DNA of 64,000 bases from Mycolicibacterium malmesburyense (GTDB lineage Bacteria; Actinomycetota; Actinomycetes; Mycobacteriales; Mycobacteriaceae), in assembly GCF_001050015.1 (NCBI RefSeq), contig NZ_CVTB01000111.1, positions 62,001-126,000 of the forward strand, given 5' to 3'. Position 1 is the first letter of the stretch; each line of letters starts with the position of its first letter. The position numbers and the translations under genes were made by a program. Below the pieces are notes generated by a model. The model ran no database searches and was not told where the DNA came from. It was given only the letters and a program-made list of their open reading frames with translations. This document shows positions 18,375 through 27,809 of the stretch, piece after piece.

Positions 18375-18668
18375 ATGAGCGACTCACTCAACAGAAGGCT
18401 CGTGATCGCCTGGGCGGTCCTGACTTTGTTGACGCTGGTTTACATCTGGATGGACGAGGTGGTCGACCAGAACGGCACGCTGAAGGCCAGCACGGTGGTA
18501 ACCGTCAGCGCGATCGCGATCGCACTCATCAAGGTGCGCATCATCTTCCGGGAGTTCATGGAGGTGCGCCACGCGCCCCTCTGGCTGTGCCGCCTCACCG
18601 ACGGCTGGGTGGTCCTCGTCGCCACGTGCCTGTTGGGCAGCTACTTCATCGGGATGGCCGTCGCCTGA
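18375..18668 (+). CDS. Prokaryotic cytochrome c oxidase subunit IV / NorF-like protein
   Basis: Small membrane protein of 97 residues with three helices. The central segment IKVRIIFREFMEVRHAPLWL is characteristic of the prokaryotic COX4/NorF family. Such proteins pair with the short COX3/NorE form, as they do here. It is the last gene of the TetR-controlled membrane operon and convergent with the flavoprotein gene across a 27-bp gap with no visible terminator. Confidence 0.85.
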   Translation: MSDSLNRRLVIAWAVLTLLTLVYIWMDEVVDQNGTLKASTVVTVSAIAIALIKVRIIFREFMEVRHAPLWLCRLTDGWVVLVATCLLGSYFIGMAVA

Positions 18669-18695
18669 GAAGCCGGTCGCGGTAAGAGGGTGGGG

Positions 18696-20300
18696 CTACA
18701 CGCGCGCGGAGACCGCAAGCCCCGCGCGGTAGCCGAACACCATTGCGGGCCCGATCGTTCCACCGGCACCGCCGTACGCCTTACCGGTGGCACCGGCCAT
18801 CGCATTGCCAACGGCGAACAGGCTCGGAATCACCGATCCGTTGACGTGCAGCACCCTTCCGTCGGCATCGGTACGGGGACCGCCCTTGGTGCCCATCGCG
18901 CCGATCGACACCGGCACGGCGTAGTACGGCGGCGTATCGATCGGGCCCAGCGTCCGGCGGGCGGGCGTGGCCGCCTTGTCGTCGCCCCAGTAGCCGTCGT
19001 ACGCGCTCGAACCGCGCCCGAAATCCGGGTCGCGGTCCTCGGCCACACTGTCATTCCACGTCTGCAGCGTGTTCGCCAGGCCTTCGGGGTCGATGCCGGT
19101 CTTCTCGCCGAGTTCGATCAGGTCTTTCGACGGCGAAAACCAGTCCGGGGCAGGGGCGTCGGGATCGATGCCGAGGAAGCCGTATTTTTTCAGGTGCAGC
19201 GAGTCGAACACGATCCACGCCGGATCGTTGGCATAGCCGAGCTTCGGGTCGAGGTAGTGGAACGGGCCCGCCATCGAGTTGTACTCGCCGGCCTCGTTGA
19301 GGAATCGCCTGCCCGCCCGGTTGACGATGATGCTGCGCGGCCGTGTCCGCTCCAACCGCACGCTGCGGCTGCGCGGCCGGCCTCCGAAGGTGTCGCCGGG
19401 AAGCTGCACGATCGGCACCCACCACGCCTCACCCATGTTGGCCAGGTCGGCGCCGTGTGCCATCGCCATGCGCAGGCCGTCGCCGGTGTTGTTGGGCGGT
19501 GAGACCGGCCCACGCATCGGGCCCCGAAGGTATGCCTCCACCAGTTTTGGGTCCCACTCGAACCCGCCCGTTCCCAGGATCACACCTCGGCGGGCGCGGA
19601 CGTTGAAGTCGTTGCCGTCCTGTGAGATTCGCACGCCGGTGATGCCGAGCGGATCGGCGAGCAGTTCGACCGCGCGCGCGTTCGTCCGTGGCACCACCCC
19701 CAGGTCCAACAGGCCCTTCAGCAGCCCGGCGATCAACGCCGTGCCCGCCACGCAGTAGTCACCGGATTCGTCGTCAACCGACGCGTGGATGCGTGCGCGG
19801 GTCTCGGCGTCGATGCCGACGTTGCTGAAATCCGCGGGGAACGACGTGATGCGGTCGCGCCAATCGCCGAGCCGGCCCAGATCGAACGGTTTGGCGTTGA
19901 GTGAACGCCCGCCCGAGGGGCGTCCACCCGGGAGCTCGGGTTTGTAATCCGGAAACCCCTCGGCGACCTCGAACCGCAGATCGCTGTGCGCCTCAACGTA
20001 ATCGAGCATCTCCGGTCCGGTGCGCACGAACGTCTCGACCAGATCGTCGTCCATGTATCCCAGCGACTGCGCGCGCAGGTAGGCCATCGCGTCCTCGACG
20101 GTCAACTCACCGTCGGCCGCCCGGTTGTGCGCGGGTATCCAGATGATGCCGCCCGACACCGCCGTCGTGCCGCCCACGGTTGCGGCCTTCTCGTACACCT
20201 CCACCGAAGCGCCATTGGCCGCCGCGGTGAGGGCCGAGGTCAAACCGGCCCCGCCGCTACCGAGTACGACCACGTCGACGTCATGATCCCAATCGGTCAC
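18696..20300 (-). CDS. FAD-dependent dehydrogenase, KstD/fumarate-reductase fold
   Basis: Flavoprotein of 534 residues in the 3-ketosteroid delta1-dehydrogenase family. The FAD-binding N-terminus VVVLGSGGAGLTSALTAA, the EKAATVGGTTAVSGG segment and the C-terminal GNAMAGATGKAYGGAGGTIG are clear. The catalytic region PYYAVPVSIGAMGTKGG keeps the Tyr and Gly expected for delta1-dehydrogenases. The family segment that reads [10 protein letters not shown] in the paralogue at 24677 is PDYKPELPGG here, so substrate preference may differ. GTG start with GGAAGGAG upstream. It lies downstream of the IclR gene on the same strand and probably belongs to that regulon. Confidence 0.9.
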   Translation of the reverse strand: MTDWDHDVDVVVLGSGGAGLTSALTAAANGASVEVYEKAATVGGTTAVSGGIIWIPAHNRAADGELTVEDAMAYLRAQSLGYMDDDLVETFVRTGPEMLDYVEAHSDLRFEVAEGFPDYKPELPGGRPSGGRSLNAKPFDLGRLGDWRDRITSFPADFSNVGIDAETRARIHASVDDESGDYCVAGTALIAGLLKGLLDLGVVPRTNARAVELLADPLGITGVRISQDGNDFNVRARRGVILGTGGFEWDPKLVEAYLRGPMRGPVSPPNNTGDGLRMAMAHGADLANMGEAWWVPIVQLPGDTFGGRPRSRSVRLERTRPRSIIVNRAGRRFLNEAGEYNSMAGPFHYLDPKLGYANDPAWIVFDSLHLKKYGFLGIDPDAPAPDWFSPSKDLIELGEKTGIDPEGLANTLQTWNDSVAEDRDPDFGRGSSAYDGYWGDDKAATPARRTLGPIDTPPYYAVPVSIGAMGTKGGPRTDADGRVLHVNGSVIPSLFAVGNAMAGATGKAYGGAGGTIGPAMVFGYRAGLAVSARV

Positions 20301-20329
20301 GTGCTGCTCCTTCCGGCTGGAGTGACCCT

Positions 20330-21055
20330 CTAGCTGAGGATCGCGGACAACTCGTCGGCCGCCCTGATGACCGCGTCCTTACTGCGCAACAAGACGTCCT
20401 CGCGATGCGAGATGAGGTTGATACACGTCGGCGGCGCGGGTGGCCGTCGTCGCACCGGGACGGCGAGCCCGTAGGTGTTCGGCTCGATCTCGCCGTGGGT
20501 GATCACCCAGCCCTGCTCGCGGGTGAGCGGCACCAGGTCACGTTCGTCGGGCCGGGCCGGCATGCTCGCCAGCAACGCAATGCCGGCGGCGCCGCGGTCC
20601 AGCGGATAGCGACTGCCCTCATGGAACGACAGTTGATAGAAGACGTTGGTCGGCACGATGACGGCGACCGCCACCTGCTGATCGCCCTCGGCGACGAGGA
20701 GTGACACCGTGCTCGAGAGTTCGTCGGCGAGCCCGCGCAGGGTCGGGATGCTCAGCTGCCGCACGTTGTTGTCGAACGACGCCCCGAGCACCGCCAGGGC
20801 CGCAGCCGAGCGGTAACGGCCGTCCTCGCCCTTGGTCACCAACCGGAACTGAGACAGCGTCGACAACAAGCGATAGGCGATGGTCCGGTGCACACCGATG
20901 TCGTCGGCGACCTGCTGGGCGGTGAGCCCGGTGCGGGAGCTGGCCACCAGTTGCAGGGCGGCCAGGCCTCGGGCGAGCGTCTGCGAGCCGGGCGCCCCGA
21001 TGGGCACGGCGCTGATCGGCTCCGTCCCCTGCCGGGCCCGGCCCTGTGACGGCAT
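20330..21055 (-). CDS. IclR-family transcriptional regulator
   Basis: Regulator with an N-terminal winged helix (LARGLAALQLVASSRTGLTA, then QQVADDIGVHRTIAYRLLSTL, about residues 27-70) and a C-terminal effector domain of about 150 residues. IclR proteins such as MhpR commonly control aromatic-acid catabolism. This gene is divergent from a meta-cleavage operon (hydrolase, hydroxylase, dioxygenase) across 140 bp that includes the palindrome at 21161. That makes it the most likely local regulator of the 21-31 kb operon. A GAGGAAGGGA ribosome site precedes the ATG. Confidence 0.92.
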   Translation of the reverse strand: MPSQGRARQGTEPISAVPIGAPGSQTLARGLAALQLVASSRTGLTAQQVADDIGVHRTIAYRLLSTLSQFRLVTKGEDGRYRSAAALAVLGASFDNNVRQLSIPTLRGLADELSSTVSLLVAEGDQQVAVAVIVPTNVFYQLSFHEGSRYPLDRGAAGIALLASMPARPDERDLVPLTREQGWVITHGEIEPNTYGLAVPVRRRPPAPPTCINLISHREDVLLRSKDAVIRAADELSAILS

Positions 21056-21160
21056 GGTGTCCCTTCCTCGCTTCCCTTGACATCAACCTGTCGCGAGAGT
21101 GATGCTCTGACTATAGTGCACGTGGGTGTGCGATAAATGAGCAGAGTGCTTACAAAATAC

Positions 21161-21175
21161 GAGAATTCGATTCTC
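21161..21175. promoter_or_regulatory. Palindromic operator GAGAATTCGATTCTC
   Basis: Third perfect copy of GAGAATNNNATTCTC (flanked by C and G, so 17 bp pair). It lies 21 bp before the C-C hydrolase start and downstream of a possible -10 (TATAGT, 21112). Its position suits repression of the meta-cleavage operon. Confidence 0.65.
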
Positions 21176-21195
21176 GCGGTCAAGAGAGGGTAAGC

Positions 21196-22116
21196 GTGTC
21201 TGAGCCGGATTCGCTGGTGACGTCCGCGGCGGCCGACGGGCGTCCGGAGGTCGCCGAATTCGAGAGCGTCTGGAGCGATCTGCAGGGCGTCGCGTTCTCG
21301 CAGGGCTACCTCGACGCCGGCGGAATCCGCACCCGCTACCTGCATGCCGGCGATCCCGACAAACCGACGCTCGTCTTTCTTCACGGCTCCGGCGGGCATG
21401 CCGAGGCGTACGTGCGCAACCTCGAAGCGCACGCCGAACACTTCTCGGTCTGGTCGATCGACATGCTCGGTCACGGCTACACCGACAAGCCCGGGCACCC
21501 GTTGGAGGTCCGCCATTACGTCGACCACCTCATGGCGTTCCTCGACGCCGTCGGCGCTGAGCGCGCCCACATCAGCGGCGAGTCGCTCGGCGGGTGGGTC
21601 GCGGCCCGCGCCGCGATCGACCACCCCGGCCGGGTGGACCGACTGGTGCTCAACACCGCCGGCGGCTCGCAGGCCGACCCGGAGGTGATGAAACGGATCA
21701 TCACCTTGTCCATGGCCGCCGCCGAGAACCCGACGTGGGAGACCGTCCAGGCCCGCATCAAATGGTTGATGGCCGACAAGACAAAGGATTACGACGACAT
21801 CGTCGCCAGCAGGCAGCGGGTGTACCGGCAACCCGGCTTCGTCTCGGCCATGCGCGACATCATGGCGCTGCAGGATCCGCAGATCCGCGCCCGAAACCTC
21901 CTCGGCCCCGACGAGTACGGGTCGATCACCGCGCCGACCCTGGTGGTGTGGACCAGTGACGATCCCACCGCCGACGTCACCGAGGGGCGTCGCATCGCCT
22001 CGATGATCCCCGGCGCTCGCTTCGAGGTGATGTCCGGCTGCGGTCACTGGCCCCAGTACGAGGATCCCAAGACGTTCAATCGCCTGCACCTGGACTTTCT
22101 CCTGGGGCGGCTATGA
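21196..22116 (+). CDS. Alpha/beta hydrolase, meta-cleavage product (C-C bond) hydrolase
   Basis: Likely hydrolyses the ring-opened product formed by the extradiol dioxygenase, as MhpC and HsaD do. The 306-residue protein has the oxyanion-region motif [12 protein letters not shown], the nucleophile elbow GESLGGW, an acidic residue in WTSDDP and the catalytic histidine in [17 protein letters not shown] ribosome site precedes the GTG start. It overlaps the next gene (FAD hydroxylase) by 4 bp. The order hydrolase-hydroxylase-dioxygenase strongly indicates a catechol-type meta-cleavage route; the actual ring substrate is unknown. Confidence 0.9.
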   Translation: MSEPDSLVTSAAADGRPEVAEFESVWSDLQGVAFSQGYLDAGGIRTRYLHAGDPDKPTLVFLHGSGGHAEAYVRNLEAHAEHFSVWSIDMLGHGYTDKPGHPLEVRHYVDHLMAFLDAVGAERAHISGESLGGWVAARAAIDHPGRVDRLVLNTAGGSQADPEVMKRIITLSMAAAENPTWETVQARIKWLMADKTKDYDDIVASRQRVYRQPGFVSAMRDIMALQDPQIRARNLLGPDEYGSITAPTLVVWTSDDPTADVTEGRRIASMIPGARFEVMSGCGHWPQYEDPKTFNRLHLDFLLGRL

Positions 22117-23816
22117 CGGCGGCGACCGATGTCGACGTCGTCATCGTCGGTGCAGGCCCGTCGGGCTTGACGCTGGCCAACATCCTTGGGCTGCACAGGG
22201 TTCGGACGCTGGTCGTCGAGGAGCGCGACACGCTGATCGACTACCCCCGCGGTGTCGGTCTCGACGATGAGGCGTTGCGGACCTTCCAGTCGATCGGCCT
22301 GGTGGAAAAGGTTCTGCCGCACACCGTGCCGAACCAGATCCTGCGCTTCTTCGACGCCAAGCGAAGACTGCTCGCCGAGATGGCGCCGCCCGACGCCCGG
22401 TTCGGTTGGCCGAAGCGCAACGGCTTCGTCCAGCCCATGGTCGACGCCGAATTGTTCGGCGGCCTGGACCGATTCGAGCACGTCCAGGTCCGGTTCGGAT
22501 GCCGGATGGAGTCCTGCGTCGAGACCGGGGACGCGGTGACGGTCCAGTTCGCCGACGGCAAGCCATCGGTCAGCGCCCGTTATGTGGTCGGCTGCGACGG
22601 CGGCCGCAGCGCCACCCGTCGGCTGATGGGCGTGTCGTTCGACGGCACCACGTCGTCCACCCGCTGGTTGGTGGTCGACGTCGCCAACGATCCGCTCGGA
22701 CATCCGAACAGTGAGGTCGGCGCGGACCCGTCGCGTCCCTATGTGTCGATCTCGATCGCCCACGGCATCCGCCGCTTCGAGTTCCTGATCCACCCGCACG
22801 AGACCGACGCACAGGCCGACGACCCGGCGTTCGTCAGAAAGATGTTGGCACAACGGGTTCCGTATCCCGAGCGGGTCGACATGATCCGGCACCGGGTGTA
22901 CACGCATCATTCGCGCATCGCCGGTTCGTTCCGCAAGGGCCGGTTGCTGTTGGCGGGTGACGCCGCCCATCTGATGCCGGTCTGGCAGGGGCAGGGGTAC
23001 AACAGCGGCATCCGTGACGCGGCCAACCTTGGCTGGAAGCTCGCCGCGGTGGTGACGGGCCAGGCCGAAGACGCCCTGCTGGACACCTACGACGTCGAGC
23101 GCCGCAAGCACGCGCGGGCCATGATCGACCTGTCGACGATGGTCGGTCGCGTGATCTCGCCGACGAATCGCAGGGTCGCGGCGTTGCGGGACAGGGTCAT
23201 TCACGCCGCATCCGTGGTGCCGACCCTGAAGCGCTACGTGCTCGAGATGCGTTTCAAACCGATGCCGCGCTATCAGCAGGGCGCCGTGTTCCATTCCTCG
23301 CCGGGCGCCGGTGCGACGGGAGCGGTGTCGCCGACGGGCACGCTGTTCATCCAGCCGCGCGTCGACACCCGCGCCGAGCAGAACGTGATGCTCGACGACG
23401 TGCTCGGACCGGGCTTCGCGGTGCTGTGCTGGAGCAACAACCTGCGCGCGATCCTCGGCGAGGACGCGTTCAACCGGTGGAAGGCGTTGGGCGCGGAATT
23501 CATCGAGGCGCGTCCGATGACCCAACTGCACTGGCCGGGCCACGATGACGACGACGTCGTGGTGGTCGGGGACAGGACCGGTGCCCTCAAGGCGTGGTTC
23601 GACACCTACACCGATTCGGTGCTGTTCCTGCGGCCCGACCGCTGCATCGCCGGTGCCTGCATCGCCCAGCGCGCCGGCGAAGTCAGCGAAGCGCTCTTCG
23701 ACGTCCTCTGTCTGACCCAGGGAGGAGGCTCCGGTTCTCATGGGCACACCGGCCCTGTGCTGCATGTCGCACAGCCCGCTACTGAACCTTCCGGGACCGT
23801 CACGGGAACTCCTTGA
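22113..23816 (+). CDS. FAD-dependent aromatic hydroxylase, MhpA-like
   Basis: Flavoprotein monooxygenase (567 aa) expected to hydroxylate a phenolic ring with NAD(P)H and O2 to give a catechol. It has the FAD motif [19 protein letters not shown], a [11 protein letters not shown] (DG) motif near residue 160-170 and the second FAD motif [20 protein letters not shown], followed by the long C-terminal thioredoxin-like domain of the MhpA group. Its last 77 bp overlap the dioxygenase gene in another frame, unusually long for this operon. Together with its neighbours it resembles mhpABC, but the substrate may be a phenylpropionate-like or steroid-derived phenol. Confidence 0.92.
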   Translation: MTAATDVDVVIVGAGPSGLTLANILGLHRVRTLVVEERDTLIDYPRGVGLDDEALRTFQSIGLVEKVLPHTVPNQILRFFDAKRRLLAEMAPPDARFGWPKRNGFVQPMVDAELFGGLDRFEHVQVRFGCRMESCVETGDAVTVQFADGKPSVSARYVVGCDGGRSATRRLMGVSFDGTTSSTRWLVVDVANDPLGHPNSEVGADPSRPYVSISIAHGIRRFEFLIHPHETDAQADDPAFVRKMLAQRVPYPERVDMIRHRVYTHHSRIAGSFRKGRLLLAGDAAHLMPVWQGQGYNSGIRDAANLGWKLAAVVTGQAEDALLDTYDVERRKHARAMIDLSTMVGRVISPTNRRVAALRDRVIHAASVVPTLKRYVLEMRFKPMPRYQQGAVFHSSPGAGATGAVSPTGTLFIQPRVDTRAEQNVMLDDVLGPGFAVLCWSNNLRAILGEDAFNRWKALGAEFIEARPMTQLHWPGHDDDDVVVVGDRTGALKAWFDTYTDSVLFLRPDRCIAGACIAQRAGEVSEALFDVLCLTQGGGSGSHGHTGPVLHVAQPATEPSGTVTGTP

Positions 23817-24684
23817 CGACATCGAGACGGCGATATCCGGCGCACGCCGGTTCGTCACCGACTACAACCCGGAACTCGTCGTCATCTTCTCCCCGGACCA
23901 CTACAACGGGTTCTTCTACCGGACGATGCCGCCGTTCTGCATCGGGACCGCCGCGCAGGGCGTCGGCGACTACGGCTCACACTCGGGACCGTTGAACGTG
24001 CCGGAGGACACCGCAACCGACTGCGCGCGAGCGGTTCTCGAGTCGGGCATCGACGTGGCGATCTCGGCGAGCATGGACGTCGACCACGGAACGGTTCAGC
24101 CGCTGCAGAACCTGTTCGGTGATGCGACGGCGGTGCCGGTGATCCCCGTCTTCATCAACTCGGTCGCCACCCCGCTGGGCCCGGTGCGCCGGGTGCGGGC
24201 GCTCGGCGCGGCGCTCGGCGCCTTCCTCGCAACGCTGGACAAGCGGGTCCTCGTGGTGGGATCCGGTGGGCTGTCGCATGATCCGCCGGTGCCGACACTG
24301 GCCACCGCGCCACCGGCCGCACTGGATCGGATCGTGCACGGCGTGCCGATGACACCGGAGCAGCGACAGGCGCGGCAGACCGCGGTGATGGACGCCGCGC
24401 AGGCCTTCGCGCACGGCGAGAGCCCGCTGCAGCCGCTTAACCCCGACTGGGACGCGGCGTTCCTCGAGATGATCGACAACAACCGACTGGCCGAAGTGGA
24501 CGGCTGGTCGAACGACTGGATCGAGCGGGAAGCCGGTCACTCCGCCCATGAGGTCCGCACGTGGATCGCGGCCTTCGCCGCGCTCGCCGCGCACGGCCCG
24601 TACCGCACCGAGCAGCGGTTCTACCGGGCGGCACCGGAATTGATCGCAGGGTTCGCAATCAGGACGGCGGTTCTGGATGTCTGA
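23740..24684 (+). CDS. Extradiol catechol 2,3-dioxygenase, LigB/MhpB family
   Basis: Class III (LigB-type) ring-cleavage dioxygenase using non-haem Fe(II), 314 aa. The N-terminal [10 protein letters not shown] supplies a metal histidine, [10 protein letters not shown] a second ligand region, and [10 protein letters not shown] and [10 protein letters not shown] the conserved active-site histidines. The size agrees with 3-carboxyethylcatechol 2,3-dioxygenase (MhpB, 314 aa). The start at 23740 lies inside the hydroxylase gene and is supported by the family-typical N-terminus and a GGGAGGAGG about 12 bp upstream. It overlaps the next flavoprotein gene by 8 bp. Confidence 0.92.
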   Translation: MGTPALCCMSHSPLLNLPGPSRELLDDIETAISGARRFVTDYNPELVVIFSPDHYNGFFYRTMPPFCIGTAAQGVGDYGSHSGPLNVPEDTATDCARAVLESGIDVAISASMDVDHGTVQPLQNLFGDATAVPVIPVFINSVATPLGPVRRVRALGAALGAFLATLDKRVLVVGSGGLSHDPPVPTLATAPPAALDRIVHGVPMTPEQRQARQTAVMDAAQAFAHGESPLQPLNPDWDAAFLEMIDNNRLAEVDGWSNDWIEREAGHSAHEVRTWIAAFAALAAHGPYRTEQRFYRAAPELIAGFAIRTAVLDV

Positions 24685-26449
24685 CAACGAGTTCGACCAC
24701 ACCGTCGACGTGCTCGTCGTCGGCTCCGGCGGCGGCGGGATGACCGCGGCGCTAGCCGCCGACGCGTTCGGTCTGGACACGCTCATCGTCGAGAAGTCGG
24801 CGCACTTCGGCGGATCGACCGCGTTGTCCGGCGGCGGTATCTGGGTACCCGGTGCGCCGGCGCAGCGCAAGGCGGGTTACGTGCCGGACCCCGACGGTGT
24901 CGTGGAATACCTACGCCAGATCACCGGCGGCCTGGTCAGCGACGCGCGTCTGCGCCAATACGTCGACACCGCTCCGGAGATGATGGAGTTTCTCGAGAAG
25001 CGCAGCCAGTGGTTCGAATTCGTGTGGAAGCCGGGCTACGCGGATTACTACCCGGAGCTGCCGGGCGGATCCGCGCAGGGCAGCACCATCAACGTGCCCG
25101 CGATCGACCTGCGCAAGCTGGGCGACGAGGAGCAACACCTGCTGCAGCCGCTCGCGCTGGCACCGAAGGGAATCTGGTTCGCCCCAAAGGACCTTCGGCT
25201 GTTCTACCAGGTCCGGCAGAACTGGCGGGGCAAAGCCGTGCTGGTCAAGCTGATCTGGCGGATGTTCCGCGCGCGGGTCTTCGGCGACCGGATGGCGGCC
25301 ATCGGCCAGTCGCTGGCCGCTCGCATGCGGCTGGCGCTCAAAGAGCAGAACATTCCGCTGTGGCTCGACGCGCCGATGACCGAATTGATCACGAACGTCG
25401 ACGGGACCGTCGTCGGAGCCGTCGTCGAGCGTGACGGCCGCCCGCAGCGGATCGCGGCCCGGCACGGTGTGATCCTCGCCGCGGGCGGCTTCGACCACGA
25501 CATGGAGTGGCGCCGCCAGCACCTGCCTGTGCTCGAAAAGGACTGGAGCTTCGGCAATCCGGCCTCGATGGGCGATGCCATCCGGGCGGGGGAGAAGGTC
25601 GGCGGTTCTACCGATCTGCTCGACGAGGCCTGGTGGTTCCCCGCGATATGCTGGCCCGACGGCCGGCTGCAGTTCATGCTCAACGAACGCATGATGCCCT
25701 CCCAGTTCGTGGTGAACGGCGAGGGAAAGCGGTTCATCAACGAGGCCGCCCCCTACATGGACTTCGCGCACGCGATGATCGAAGGCCAGAACAGCGGGGT
25801 CGCCCACATCCCGTGCTGGCTGATCACCGACATCCGGTCGTTCCACCGGTACGTGGTCGCCGGGCATCTGCCGATCCCCAAGGTCCCGTTCGCGCCCGTG
25901 CCGACCGGTTGGAAGGTGCCCAAGGCGTGGCTGGAATCCGGTGTCGTCCACGAGGGCAACAGCTTCGAGGAGCTCGCGGACAAGATCGGCGTGCCGCCCG
26001 CGCAGCTGCGTCAGACCGCCGAGCGCTTCAACGAACTGGCGCACAAGGGCCACGACGACGACTTCAACCGCGGGGACTCGGCGTACGACAACTACTACGG
26101 GGATCCGACCCTGCCGAACCCGAACCTGCACCCGCTGGGTAAGCCGCCGTACTACGCGTTCCAGATCATCCTCGGCGACCTGGGCACCTCGGGCGGTCTG
26201 CGCACCGACGAGCACGCCCGGGTGCTGCGCGCCGACGACGGTGTCGTCAAAGGCCTTTACGCCGTCGGCAACACGTCGGCAGCGGTGATGGGCCGCAGCT
26301 ATGCGGGCGCGGGCGCCACCATCGGACCCGCCATGACCTTCGGCTATGTCGCGGCCAAGCACATCGCCGAGCAGTTGTCCGGATCTGGAGTTCAGACCGG
26401 CACTAGTACCGATTCGTCACTCGATACACATCGAAAGGTAACGAAATGA
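24677..26449 (+). CDS. FAD-dependent 3-ketosteroid delta1-dehydrogenase-like protein
   Basis: Flavoprotein of 590 residues in the KstD family, which introduces a 1,2-double bond into 3-ketosteroids or related ring ketones. It shows [35 protein letters not shown], the Tyr-rich [10 protein letters not shown], and the catalytic [17 protein letters not shown] with Tyr and Gly placed as in known KstDs. The C-terminus has [21 protein letters not shown] central segment (about 170-215, with [15 protein letters not shown]) is longer than in the paralogue at 18696. It overlaps both neighbours, so it is part of the meta-cleavage operon, suggesting an alicyclic or steroid-like substrate. Confidence 0.9.
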   Translation: MSDNEFDHTVDVLVVGSGGGGMTAALAADAFGLDTLIVEKSAHFGGSTALSGGGIWVPGAPAQRKAGYVPDPDGVVEYLRQITGGLVSDARLRQYVDTAPEMMEFLEKRSQWFEFVWKPGYADYYPELPGGSAQGSTINVPAIDLRKLGDEEQHLLQPLALAPKGIWFAPKDLRLFYQVRQNWRGKAVLVKLIWRMFRARVFGDRMAAIGQSLAARMRLALKEQNIPLWLDAPMTELITNVDGTVVGAVVERDGRPQRIAARHGVILAAGGFDHDMEWRRQHLPVLEKDWSFGNPASMGDAIRAGEKVGGSTDLLDEAWWFPAICWPDGRLQFMLNERMMPSQFVVNGEGKRFINEAAPYMDFAHAMIEGQNSGVAHIPCWLITDIRSFHRYVVAGHLPIPKVPFAPVPTGWKVPKAWLESGVVHEGNSFEELADKIGVPPAQLRQTAERFNELAHKGHDDDFNRGDSAYDNYYGDPTLPNPNLHPLGKPPYYAFQIILGDLGTSGGLRTDEHARVLRADDGVVKGLYAVGNTSAAVMGRSYAGAGATIGPAMTFGYVAAKHIAEQLSGSGVQTGTSTDSSLDTHRKVTK

Positions 26450-27786
26450 AGATCTCGCTGTTCTACGAGTTCCCACTGCCGCGGCCGTGGAGCGAAGACG
26501 ACGAGCACAAGCTTTTCCAGGACGGTCTCGACGAGGTGGAGCTCGCCGACAAGGCCGGCTTCTCGACGGTGTGGCTTACCGAGCACCACTTCCTCGAGGA
26601 GTACTGCCACTCCACGGCGCCGGAGATCTTCTTGTCCGCGGCCAGTCAGCGGACCGAGAACATTCGTCTCGGCTTCGGCATCATGCACCTGCCGCCGGTG
26701 GTCAACCACCCGGCCCGTGTCGCCGAGCGCGTGTCGACCCTGGACCTGATCTCCAACGGTCGGGTGGAGTTCGGCACGGGCGAGTCGTCCTCGGTCGGTG
26801 AACTGGGCGGCTTCGGTGTCGACCCCGCCGACAAGCGAGCGATGTGGGAAGAGGCGCTCGAGGTCTCGATCCGTTGTATGACCGAGGAGCCGTTCAGCGG
26901 CTTCAAGGGCCAGCACATCGAGATGCCGCCGCGCAACGTCGTGCCCAAACCGCTGCAGAAGCCGCATCCGCCAGTGTGGGTGGCCTGCACGCGGCCCGCA
27001 TCGGTCGCCATGGCCGCCCAGAAGGGGCTCGGCGCACTGAGTTTCGCCTACACCGGGCCGGGGCCGCTCAAGGAGCGGGTGGACGGCTACTACAAGGAGT
27101 TCGAGGAGAACGGGGCGCCCGTCACTCCGCAGATGAACCCCAACATCTTGGCCATCGGCGGCGACCTGTCGATGATGGTGGCCCCCACCGACGAGCAGGC
27201 CATCGAACGGCTCGGCATGGGCGGCGGCTTCTTCGCCTTCGGGATCATGCATTACTACATGACCGGCATGCACACGCCGGGCCGCACCGGGGTGTGGAAG
27301 CGCCACCTCGAGGAGATCGAGAAGGATCCCAGCATCGTCTACGGGCCCGACCGCGGTCCCATCGGCAGCCCCGACACGGTACGCAAATTCCTGCGCGGCT
27401 ACGAGGAAAGCGGCGTCGACGAGCTGATCCTGCTGCTGACGCCGCGCAGGCACGAGGAGACCATGGAGTCCATCGAACTGATGGGCAAGGAGGTGCTCCC
27501 CGAGTTCATCGAGCGCGACGAGAAGGCACGCGCGGAAAAGGCCAAGCGACTCGAGCCGATCATCGAGAAGGTCGAAGCGCGCCGGGCGCCGTCGCAGGCG
27601 CCCGTCTTCGATGAAAGCTACGCGTTCGGCGGGCTGCCCACGGGCCGCCAGAATTACACCGCCAACGAGGTGTCGCTCGCGATGGACGAGATGAACGCCG
27701 GTATCGAGGCCGCGGCCGCGAAACTCAAGTCGGGAGAAGGCTGGACGAGCCGCAACCCCGAAGCGGACGCCAAGACCGCGCAGTGA
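26446..27786 (+). CDS. LLM-class flavin-dependent oxidoreductase (446 aa)
   Basis: Luciferase-like TIM-barrel monooxygenase or oxidoreductase. Motifs include WLTEHHFLEEYCHSTAPEIF, RLGFGIMHLPPVVNHPARVAE and VWVACTRPASV. With 446 residues it is longer than typical F420-dependent members (about 320-350) because of an extended, charged C-terminus (about residues 345-446). FMN/FMNH2 use is therefore as likely as F420, and a flavin reductase gene (29666) lies in the same operon and could supply reduced flavin. ATGA overlap with the upstream KstD-like gene. The reaction is unknown; oxygenation of a ring ketone is one possibility. Confidence 0.88.
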   Translation: MKISLFYEFPLPRPWSEDDEHKLFQDGLDEVELADKAGFSTVWLTEHHFLEEYCHSTAPEIFLSAASQRTENIRLGFGIMHLPPVVNHPARVAERVSTLDLISNGRVEFGTGESSSVGELGGFGVDPADKRAMWEEALEVSIRCMTEEPFSGFKGQHIEMPPRNVVPKPLQKPHPPVWVACTRPASVAMAAQKGLGALSFAYTGPGPLKERVDGYYKEFEENGAPVTPQMNPNILAIGGDLSMMVAPTDEQAIERLGMGGGFFAFGIMHYYMTGMHTPGRTGVWKRHLEEIEKDPSIVYGPDRGPIGSPDTVRKFLRGYEESGVDELILLLTPRRHEETMESIELMGKEVLPEFIERDEKARAEKAKRLEPIIEKVEARRAPSQAPVFDESYAFGGLPTGRQNYTANEVSLAMDEMNAGIEAAAAKLKSGEGWTSRNPEADAKTAQ

Positions 27787-27809
27787 CCGGGGCCGGTCAG
27801 AGATAAGCC

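Noticed and set aside
18669..18695. Terminator between the COX4-like gene and the convergent flavoprotein gene
   Set aside because: The 27-bp gap has no hairpin or U-tract that I can support.
21112..21117. TATAGT as a -10 element for the hydrolase operon
   Set aside because: The nearest TTGACA is 29 bp away and no other -35 is convincing, so I mention it only in passing and do not list it as a promoter.
22044..23858. A 604-codon open frame on the minus strand
   Set aside because: It lies antisense to the MhpA-like gene, whose FAD motifs are intact; the antisense translation is low-complexity and matches nothing recognisable.
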